Program-made: the position numbers and the translations under genes | Shown here: piece after piece, positions 1 through 5,373 of the stretch | Numbering within the stretch: position 1 is the stretch's first letter | How the letters are laid out: the number at the start of each line of letters is the position of its first letter | Notes under the pieces: model-generated | Told to the model about the DNA's origin: nothing | Database searches by the model: none | The model's input: the letters and a program-made list of their open reading frames with translations, nothing else | NCBI GenBank assembly: GCA_021778575.1 | Contig: JAJYCH010000147.1 | Location: 1 to 8,665 of the forward strand | Reading direction: 5' to 3' | Origin: Planctomycetota bacterium | Lineage (GTDB): Bacteria; Planctomycetota; Planctomycetia; Isosphaerales; Isosphaeraceae | DNA length: 8,665 bases

Positions 1-306
1 GCTCCGGCCGCCGCCGCCACCACCGTAGCCACCGCCGCCGCCGCCGCCCCGGCTGTCCCGCGGTTCGCGCGGACGAGCCTCATTCACGGTCAGGTTACGA
101 CCACGGAAATCCTGCCCGTTCAGGGCGTTCGCCGCCTCGTCGGCACCATCCGCCATCTCGACGAACCCGAAGCCTTTGGATCGGTTCGTGTCGCGGTCGA
201 TGATGATCTGCGCCGAAAGGACTTCGCCGAACTCGCTGAACAATTCCACCAGGTTGTCTTCCGTCGTGTCGTACGTCAGATTGCCGACATAGAGCTTCTT
301 TGCCAC
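1..306 (-). CDS. RRM-type glycine-rich RNA-binding protein (N-terminal part, runs off left edge)
   Basis: This is a single RNA recognition motif followed by a glycine-rich tail, the layout of the small RNA-binding proteins of cyanobacteria and planctomycetes, which are thought to act as cold- or stress-related RNA chaperones in the cytoplasm. Reading on the minus strand from a GTG at 306 gives 102 codons, open to the window edge. RNP2 is LYVGNL (residues 5-10) and RNP1 is KGFGFVEM (residues 44-51), both with the expected aromatic residues. The RRM fold ends near residue 78, followed by an Arg/Pro linker and Gly runs broken by a Tyr (residues 87-100). The GTG is chosen because AGAGGA lies 8 bases upstream; another in-frame GTG two codons earlier would sit too close to that site. 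The stop codon lies outside the window. The RNA target is unknown. The family call is secure; the cold-inducible role is inferred from relatives. Confidence 0.93.
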   Translation of the reverse strand, partial: MAKKLYVGNLTYDTTEDNLVELFSEFGEVLSAQIIIDRDTNRSKGFGFVEMADGADEAANALNGQDFRGRNLTVNEARPREPRDSRGGGGGGGYGGGGGGRS

Positions 307-476
307 TGTCACTGTCCTCTGCGAAAAGAGCGTTCTGGCGAGGCTAGCGTCCTAAACGGCTAAGGGGAACCCGCCGAGAGCGGCTGTCTTAAGACTAACC
401 AATCTCAGGATTTTGCATAGTAAGAAAATGAGATTTTTTTGGTTTTTTTTCGAGGGGACGGCGAGCCGCTTCCTCT
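307..476 (-). promoter_or_regulatory. Leader and probable promoter region of the RRM protein gene
   Basis: This 170-base spacer separates the glycosyltransferase stop from the RRM gene start, both on the minus strand. It is locally AT-rich at 411-450, with A-tracts of 8 and 7 on the minus strand. Those are followed by a TACTAT hexamer (417-422) that could be a -10 box, but no convincing -35 box stands at the right distance. Downstream, in what would be the 5' leader, are a perfect 10-base palindrome GTCTTAAGAC (386-395) and a short hairpin GCCG-AGAG-CGGC (373-384). A long structured leader would suit a post-transcriptionally controlled RNA chaperone gene, but that is inference. I see no clear terminator for the upstream gene here. 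Confidence 0.35.
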
Positions 477-1772
477 TTAATGTCTCATGGTCTTTTTGAA
501 CAATCGCGCCATCGTTTTCGATCGCCCAACCGTTGCCGTCAACCCGTCACCTCCCCATCGGTCGATTCCCACTCCGGCGACGATCAGCGCGATCGCCGGG
601 ACCACCGGCGACCGCATCCGGAGATCGGTCCAGTAAACCAGATGCACCAGCGTCAGCGCGATCAGCAACGCCGGAGCCGCGACCTCCGGCCAGGTCCAGA
701 CCGCTCGCCGGGTGAACCCTGCCGCCAGCGCCAGCCAGAGCGGTAATGTCCAGGCCCGTGTCATCAAGCGGAGCCATGTCGGATAGACCAACCCCGATGG
801 AGCCAGACCCCAGAAGCGTTTGAATCGCTCGACCGAGGCCCTCGCGAAATCGCTCGGCCGATCGGTCAGCATTTTCAACGCCTGCGATCGAAGCAACCGG
901 TCGGCCTCCGGCTCGGACATTCCCGACGTCTCACGCTCCTGGTCACTCATCCAGCGCGACTGATTGATCCCGCCCCAGACCGCGCCCGGCGGACCATCGA
1001 GGACGTCGTGGTAATAGGCCCAGTTATTGGCCAGCGCCAGGGTATAACCGCCATGAGTGGTGGTCCAGACCGGCTCGCCGAAGACCGTCTGATTGCGCCA
1101 GGCCCACGGAAGCAACGTCAAGATCAGCACCAGAACCAGCAGTCCCGACCGCTCGACGCGCGGTCGCCAGGCCCCTGGCCCAAGCAGTAAACCCAGCAGC
1201 GCGGTCAACAGAGCAGGGGGAAGGAAACTCGGCCGGCAGAGGCTGGCCAGACCGAACCCGAGACCGCCGAGAACCGCCCCGAGTCGTCCGGGAATCGACA
1301 GCCCCGCCAGAGTCGCCGCGACCAGAAACGCGGCGAGCGTCTCGGTCATCACCGATCGGGCCTGACCGACCAGGACCGGGTCGAACGCCACGATCGCCGC
1401 CGCGACCAGTGCCCGGACCGGTCCCAGACCCCAGCGACGGGCCGTCGCGTGAGTCAATCCGATCGTCGCCGCGCCGAGAGCCAGATGCAACGCCCCGATT
1501 CCCCAGGGCAATCCCGCTCGACTCAACCCGGCGACCAGCGGAGCCAGCACGACCGGATAAAGCGGCGGTCGATAAGCGGTCAGTCGCCCGTTGATCGCCA
1601 GGCCTCGCCCCTCGACCAGCGATCGAGCCAGGTCGAGGTAACGGTCGGGATCATCGAGCCGGCCATGCTCCAGCACGATCAAGATCAACCGGGCCAGCAC
1701 GCCCCCCAGAATCAAGACCGGCAACAGCCAGCGGACCAGTCTCAAATGGGCATCGGCTTCCGGGTTGGGCAT
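477..1772 (-). CDS. GT-C-type membrane glycosyltransferase (PMT/RgtA-like, GT39/GT83-type)
   Basis: This is a 431-residue integral membrane protein of the polyprenyl-phosphate-sugar-dependent glycosyltransferase type (ArnT/PMT/RgtA-like), expected to move a sugar from a lipid carrier to an acceptor at the outer face of the cytoplasmic membrane. About ten hydrophobic segments can be seen, the first at residues 13-34, others near 70-85, 92-108, 120-135, 144-160, 163-200, 208-225, 340-355, 362-382 and 388-404. The first extracytoplasmic loop holds the acidic DDPDRY motif (residues 40-45) followed by LARSLVEGRGL, typical of GT-C enzymes, then YRPPLYP (67-73). An SVMTE motif (140-144) and PWAWRN (222-227) are also characteristic. 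The ATG at 1772 has GAGAGAA upstream as a modest ribosome site. The soluble C-terminal domain of some relatives is absent; the protein ends in a short basic tail. Donor and acceptor cannot be told from sequence. The gene is divergent from the dehydrogenase gene. Confidence 0.85.
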   Translation of the reverse strand: MPNPEADAHLRLVRWLLPVLILGGVLARLILIVLEHGRLDDPDRYLDLARSLVEGRGLAINGRLTAYRPPLYPVVLAPLVAGLSRAGLPWGIGALHLALGAATIGLTHATARRWGLGPVRALVAAAIVAFDPVLVGQARSVMTETLAAFLVAATLAGLSIPGRLGAVLGGLGFGLASLCRPSFLPPALLTALLGLLLGPGAWRPRVERSGLLVLVLILTLLPWAWRNQTVFGEPVWTTTHGGYTLALANNWAYYHDVLDGPPGAVWGGINQSRWMSDQERETSGMSEPEADRLLRSQALKMLTDRPSDFARASVERFKRFWGLAPSGLVYPTWLRLMTRAWTLPLWLALAAGFTRRAVWTWPEVAAPALLIALTLVHLVYWTDLRMRSPVVPAIALIVAGVGIDRWGGDGLTATVGRSKTMARLFKKTMRH

Positions 1773-1816
1773 GTTTGCGTTCTCTCGTCAGACCACCAGG
1801 AGGATCGCGAAATCTG

Positions 1817-1916
1817 GTAGCGTCCGCTGTGGTCCCGGCCTTCGCCCGACCACGGGTCAACGACCGGACCTTCGAGATTTGTCGATCGAAACCACGGTCC
1901 GCACAGCGGACCCTAC
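1817..1916. repeat. ~100-bp element bounded by 15-bp inverted repeats (MITE/REP-like)
   Basis: The left arm, 1817-1831 (GTAGCGTCCGCTGTG), and right arm, 1902-1916 (CACAGCGGACCCTAC), are inverted copies with one mismatch in 15. Within the element, GGTCCCGG near 1831-1838 can partly pair with CCGGACC at 1864-1870. The right arm overlaps a compact palindrome of its own, GGTCCGC-ACA-GCGGACC (1896-1912). The element fills much of the spacer between the divergent glycosyltransferase and dehydrogenase genes and contains no plausible gene. It could be a non-autonomous mobile palindrome, and any transcript through it could fold. Confidence 0.6.
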
Positions 1917-2054
1917 AATTGTCCGACCACTTTGGAATCGTTCTCACCAGACCACCCCGACCTTTCTCTCGATCCGATCATTATGCTACCTTGACCGGTG
2001 CGAATCCGCGAGGTCGTCGGACTTTTCCTGGGTCATCAATCGCGAGCGAATCTC

Positions 2055-3071
2055 ATGCTGGAACGGCCAATCATTCTGTCATTGACGACCATGCGCGAGG
2101 AGGGGATGAGCAAGCTCCGCGACGCGGGCGACCTCCGGATGGCCAGTTCTCTCGAACCAGGTGTCCTGCATCAAGAGATCGTCGACGCCGACGCCCTGGT
2201 GATCCGGACGGCGGGAGTGATTGACGCGGCGCTCATGGATTGCGGCCCGAAGCTCCGGGTGATCGGTCGCCACGGAGTCGGCTACGATCAGGTCGACGTT
2301 CCCGCCGCGACCGAGCGCGGCATTCAGGTTGTCTACACGCCCGGAGCGAACACCCAGGGCGTGGCCGAGCATGTCATCGCCATGATGATTGGTGTCTCGA
2401 AGTGCTTTCCCGGCCAGATGAAGGCACTCGTCGAAGGACGCTACAACGACCGGACCAAGCTTGTCGGCCGCGATATCGCCGGCAAGACGCTGGGGATCAT
2501 CGGCTTTGGCCGGATCGGCAAGCGCGTCGGCGCGATCGCCCACGCCGGGTTCGGCATGAAGGTGATTTACACCGACCCGCTCGAAATGCCCCGAGAAGCC
2601 GAAGAACGAGCCGGTGCCCGACGGGTCGGCCTCGACGAGTTGCTCGAAACGGCCGACTTCATCACGCTCCACGTTCCGCTCGACGCCTCGACCCGTCAGA
2701 TGATCAACCGCGAGACCTTGAAGAAGATCAAGCCGGGCGCGATACTGCTCAACACCTGTCGCGGTCCCGTCACCGATGAATCGGCGGTTCTTGAGGCTCT
2801 CGAATCAAAACGACTGTTCGGTTACGCCGCCGATGTCTACACCATAGAGCCTCCTTCGTCCGATCATCCGCTGATCGGCCGGACCGACCTCAACCTCATG
2901 CTGACCCCGCACAGCGCGGCTCAGTCGGTGGAAAGCTTGACCCGGATGGCCGAGGAAGTCGCCGACGACGTGATCGGCGTCCTCCAGGGTCGGGCCCCGA
3001 TCAACCCGGTGAATGATCCCGAGGAGGTCGCCGCCGTGAGAGCGAAGCTGGGGAAACCGCCGCTGCGGTGA
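2055..3071 (+). CDS. D-isomer-specific 2-hydroxyacid dehydrogenase (phosphoglycerate dehydrogenase-like, no ACT domain)
   Basis: This cytoplasmic NAD-dependent enzyme of the SerA/D-2-hydroxyacid dehydrogenase family should interconvert a 2-hydroxyacid and a 2-oxoacid. From the ATG at 2055 it has 338 residues, the usual length for a two-domain member without the C-terminal regulatory ACT domain of many SerA proteins. The catalytic domain starts near residue 5, and GRHGVGYDQVD (71-81) is a family signature. The nucleotide-binding Rossmann domain has GFGRIG (150-155) and Asp174, which favours NAD over NADP. Catalytic residues are Arg236 (in NTCRGPV), Glu265 (in TIEP) and His286 (in TPHSAAQS). 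A GTG at 1998 would add 19 residues that do not resemble the family, so the ATG is preferred although its ribosome site is weak. Substrate is uncertain: 3-phosphoglycerate is possible, but glycerate-, lactate- or phosphonate-type relatives look alike. Confidence 0.9.
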   Translation: MLERPIILSLTTMREEGMSKLRDAGDLRMASSLEPGVLHQEIVDADALVIRTAGVIDAALMDCGPKLRVIGRHGVGYDQVDVPAATERGIQVVYTPGANTQGVAEHVIAMMIGVSKCFPGQMKALVEGRYNDRTKLVGRDIAGKTLGIIGFGRIGKRVGAIAHAGFGMKVIYTDPLEMPREAEERAGARRVGLDELLETADFITLHVPLDASTRQMINRETLKKIKPGAILLNTCRGPVTDESAVLEALESKRLFGYAADVYTIEPPSSDHPLIGRTDLNLMLTPHSAAQSVESLTRMAEEVADDVIGVLQGRAPINPVNDPEEVAAVRAKLGKPPLR

Positions 3072-3084
3072 TCCAAAATGTAGG

Positions 3085-3132
3085 GTAGGGCTTGCCCTGC
3101 CGATCCGATAGTGCCGGCAGGGCAAGCCCTAC
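3085..3132. repeat. Perfect 18-bp-stem palindrome (REP-like), possible hairpin in mRNA
   Basis: The arms GTAGGGCTTGCCCTGCCG (3085-3102) and its exact reverse complement (3115-3132) enclose a 12-base loop. The element lies in the 88-base spacer between the dehydrogenase stop and the photolyase start. No T-tract follows on either strand, so it is not a classical intrinsic terminator. An RNA hairpin this strong could still cause pausing, protect the upstream mRNA 3' end, or separate expression of the two genes. Confidence 0.8.
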
Positions 3133-3159
3133 TCCAAGGTAGAGAGGAATCTTTCCAAC

Positions 3160-4548
3160 GTGCCCGACCTTGCCGCTCTGCTCGCTCCCAACCCGCGGAT
3201 TCGCGTGCTTCGCGATGGTTCTCCCGACCCCGACGGGACCTGTGTCGTCTACTGGATGCAGCGAGCCCAGCGCGGCACGGATAACCTGGCGTTGAACCAT
3301 GCGATCAAGCTCGGCAATGCCCTGAAACTGCCGGTCCTGGCGGTTTTCGGGCTCACGGCGGCTTATCCGGGAGCTCAACGTCGCCACTATCGGTTTCTGG
3401 TTGATGCTCTGCCCGAGACCCAGCAGGCCATGGAGGCTCGAGGGGTGCCGCTGGTCGTCCGGTTGGGGACCCCCAATGAAGTGGTCGAGAAACTCTGCAA
3501 CGAGGTCAGACCAGCGATCGTGGTGAGCGATGAGAACCCGATCCACGTCGGCCAGAAGTGGCGGACTGCTCTGGCCGAGGCGCTCAAGGTTCCGTTCCGC
3601 TGCGTCGATGCCGATGTCGTCGTGCCGACATCGCTGTTCCCGAAGGAAGAATTCGCCGCCCGGACGATCCGGCCCAAGATCCATCGGGTCTGGCACGAAT
3701 ATCTCAAACCAATTACCAACCCCAAGGCCGTTGTCGGCTGGGAACCGAGCAAGATCCCGACAGGGCATGCGATTGAACCCGATTCGCTGCTCGAAGACCT
3801 CAACATTCACGGGGTCGGCGAGGTCGCGAATTATCCAGGGGGGACGGCCGAGGCGCTCCGGCGGCTCGAGCGATTCATCAAGTATCGGCTTCCCGTTTAT
3901 GCGACTGAGCGCAACGAGCCTGAACCATACAACACGACGGAACTGTCGGCGCATCTGCACTTCGGCCACATCAGCCCGTTAACAATTGCGCTGGCGGTGA
4001 TGGAGGCGAACGGGCCGAAAGAGTCCCAGGATTCGCTCCTCGAAGAGTTGATTGTCCGGCGTGAAGTCGCGATCAACTTCGTGAGCCGGAACCCGAATTA
4101 CGACAAGCTCCAGGGCTGTCCCGACTGGGGCTTGAAAACCCTGGCCAAGCATGCCGACGATCGCCGACCGGTTCTTTATTCGGCCCAGACGCTGGAAGCG
4201 GGCGAGACCGGCGACCCGCTCTGGAACGCGTCGCAGAAGGAGATGGTCCTGACGGGGCGAATGCACAATTACTTGAGGATGTACTGGGCCAAGAAACTGC
4301 TCGAATGGTCGCCCGACGCCGAGACCGCGTTCAACCTGACCCTGGACATGAACGACCGCTACGAAATGGACGGTCGCGACCCGAACGGTTACACCGGTGT
4401 CGCCTGGGCGATCGGCGGCAAGCACGACCGACCCTGGGGAGAACGGCCCATCTTTGGAACGATCCGGTTCATGAGCTACGAGAGCACGCGGAAGAAATTT
4501 GATTCGAAGGGGTATATCAAACGAATCAAAGATCTCGAAAAGTCATAG
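3160..4548 (+). CDS. phr: Class II CPD photolyase (deoxyribodipyrimidine photo-lyase)
   Basis: This FAD enzyme uses blue/near-UV light to split cyclobutane pyrimidine dimers in DNA. At 462 residues it matches the class II family length. The N-terminal antenna-binding alpha/beta domain (about residues 25-160) begins with YWMQRAQR (31-38), a class II signature. The helical FAD domain carries LSAHLHFGHIS (262-272), EELIVRREVAINF (295-307), DPLWNASQKEM (352-362), GRMHNYLRMYW (366-376) and NDRYEMDGRDPNGY (398-411), ending with the GKHDRPW (420-426) and RPIFGTIRFMS region. These are hallmarks separating class II from class I photolyases and cryptochromes. The reading frame is intact. The GTG at 3160 is the start that keeps the whole N-terminal domain, with AGAGAGGA about 11 bases upstream. 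The gene may be co-transcribed with the dehydrogenase, though a strong palindrome lies between them. Class II enzymes often use 8-HDF as antenna; no gene for that pathway is visible here. Confidence 0.97.
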   Translation: MPDLAALLAPNPRIRVLRDGSPDPDGTCVVYWMQRAQRGTDNLALNHAIKLGNALKLPVLAVFGLTAAYPGAQRRHYRFLVDALPETQQAMEARGVPLVVRLGTPNEVVEKLCNEVRPAIVVSDENPIHVGQKWRTALAEALKVPFRCVDADVVVPTSLFPKEEFAARTIRPKIHRVWHEYLKPITNPKAVVGWEPSKIPTGHAIEPDSLLEDLNIHGVGEVANYPGGTAEALRRLERFIKYRLPVYATERNEPEPYNTTELSAHLHFGHISPLTIALAVMEANGPKESQDSLLEELIVRREVAINFVSRNPNYDKLQGCPDWGLKTLAKHADDRRPVLYSAQTLEAGETGDPLWNASQKEMVLTGRMHNYLRMYWAKKLLEWSPDAETAFNLTLDMNDRYEMDGRDPNGYTGVAWAIGGKHDRPWGERPIFGTIRFMSYESTRKKFDSKGYIKRIKDLEKS

Positions 4549-4564
4549 CGAGAGGGAAAGTCGA

Positions 4565-4595
4565 GTGGTGTCGAGCCTCGGGCGAGGCCCACCAC
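4565..4595. repeat. Interrupted hairpin between convergent genes, possible bidirectional terminator
   Basis: The outer stem is GTGGTG (4565-4570) with CACCAC (4590-4595), and the inner stem is GCCTCG (4575-4580) with CGAGGC (4583-4588), separated by a small asymmetric bulge and closed by a 2-base loop. It sits in the 80-base gap between the plus-strand photolyase stop and the minus-strand stop at 4629, where a shared terminator would be expected. The downstream T-tracts are weak (GTTTCTTT on plus, GACTTTCCC on minus), so termination is only a possibility. Confidence 0.55.
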
Positions 4596-4628
4596 GAATG
4601 TTTCTTTGAGAGACATGCGCCGACCGGT

Positions 4629-4970
4629 TCAGATCGCGAAGGAAGCCGGCTCTTGATCGACCTTGGCGAAAGCTTCGCTGACGAGTCGGCCGCGAGCAAC
4701 GCACTTCTTTCCCTCGTAAAGTTCGAATTCACGACCTTCTTTCAGTGAATCTCGGGGCGCTTCATCAACACGAAACACCACTTCGGCAACCCAGAATTCG
4801 GGATTCGCTGAATCAGGTGATTTTCGAACACAGACCGACCAGGCATCCTCGGCGGGCCAGGGCTCATCAACATGCCGGATAATTAGCATATAAGGGATCG
4901 ATCCATCTACAGTAGGAGGGTGATTCCGGCCGCCTTGTTCCTTCGTGAGCCAGAGGATCAGGGCACGCAT
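4629..4970 (-). CDS. Small protein resembling a stand-alone EF-Tu-type beta-barrel domain
   Basis: This 113-residue soluble protein has no signal peptide or membrane segment. The N-terminus (RALILWLTKEQGGRNHPP, residues 2-19) and the C-terminal stretch LKEGREFELYEGKKCVARG (76-94) resemble small bacterial proteins that keep only the terminal beta-barrel of elongation factor Tu, where a strand, 'EGGR', and later a 'G..F...EG...GRG' pattern recur. That resemblance is from memory of the family and needs a profile search. Function is unknown; such proteins can be orphans or immunity-like partners, but no toxin is seen. The ATG at 4970 is preferred because in-frame starts further upstream would overlap the preceding gene by well over 100 bases and read through a palindrome. 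Its ribosome site is weak, a GGA about 10 bases upstream. Composition is less GC-rich than the flanking genes. Confidence 0.6.
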   Translation of the reverse strand: MRALILWLTKEQGGRNHPPTVDGSIPYMLIIRHVDEPWPAEDAWSVCVRKSPDSANPEFWVAEVVFRVDEAPRDSLKEGREFELYEGKKCVARGRLVSEAFAKVDQEPASFAI

Positions 4971-4983
4971 GAGGATGGTCCGA

Positions 4984-5007
4984 TAGGCTGGGTCCAGACC
5001 CAGCCTA
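4984..5007. repeat. Perfect 11-bp-stem palindrome with 2-base loop
   Basis: TAGGCTGGGTC (4984-4994) and GACCCAGCCTA (4997-5007) are exact reverse complements around CA. The palindrome occupies most of the 43-base spacer between the two small minus-strand genes, ending 14 bases before the chosen ATG of the downstream one. On the minus strand it begins GTAGG, like two other palindromes in this window. In mRNA it would form a very stable hairpin just upstream of the ribosome site and could lower translation of the downstream gene. Confidence 0.75.
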
Positions 5008-5013
5008 CGATAG

Positions 5014-5340
5014 TCATTGCTTTGAGCGCCATTGCCAATCGATGGAGCCGTATCTGTATTCCTCGTCCAGACAGAGTTCGGGAAGCGTGATATCTCTTCG
5101 GATACCCCAATCATCCCGAAGCCACCAATTCCGCTCGTCATGGAGGGCGTTTGCGAAGACGGTTTCGTCCAAGTCACCAGTCGATAGGAAATCGAGGATC
5201 GGCCGGATGGTCTCTAGATTCTCGATAGACGAGAACCGTCCGTGGACGTTCGAGGGGACATCCATCTGTTCCCTGTCCAATTCGACATCCTCCACAAAGC
5301 CTAATTCTTGGTCCTTCCAGAAAAGGCGATAGACGAACAT
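5014..5340 (-). CDS. Hypothetical 108-residue acidic protein
   Basis: I do not recognise this family. It is a soluble, strongly acidic protein with several tryptophans. The N-terminus MFVYRLFWKDQELGFVEDVE looks like a beta-hairpin, followed by GRFSSIENLETIRPILDFL (residues 34-52, probably helical) and a Trp/Asp-rich C-terminal half (RNWWLRDDWGI near 70-80). There is no signal peptide, membrane segment or recognisable catalytic motif. The start is well supported: GAGGTGAG lies a few bases upstream of the ATG at 5340. It begins 33 bases after the radical SAM stop, so co-transcription with that gene is possible, though composition (about 52% GC, less biased codons) sets it and its downstream neighbour apart. 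The compact acidic character and pairing with another small orphan are reminiscent of immunity-type proteins, but this is only a suggestion. Confidence 0.7.
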   Translation of the reverse strand: MFVYRLFWKDQELGFVEDVELDREQMDVPSNVHGRFSSIENLETIRPILDFLSTGDLDETVFANALHDERNWWLRDDWGIRRDITLPELCLDEEYRYGSIDWQWRSKQ

Positions 5341-5373
5341 CTCTCACCTCGATTTCCAGTGATCGAGTTCAGT

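Noticed and set aside
1..60. CCG-rich simple repeat
   Set aside because: It is the reverse complement of Gly codons in the RRM protein tail, so it is coding rather than an independent repeat.
432..450. T-rich tract as an intrinsic terminator
   Set aside because: The T-runs are on the plus strand, but the neighbouring genes are transcribed on the minus strand, and no stable stem precedes them.
1998..2054. GTG start of the dehydrogenase at 1998
   Set aside because: It adds 19 residues that do not fit the family N-terminus; the ATG at 2055 gives the usual length.
3001..3969. 322-codon minus-strand open frame
   Set aside because: It is a shadow of the dehydrogenase end and the photolyase; the sense-strand proteins are unmistakable.
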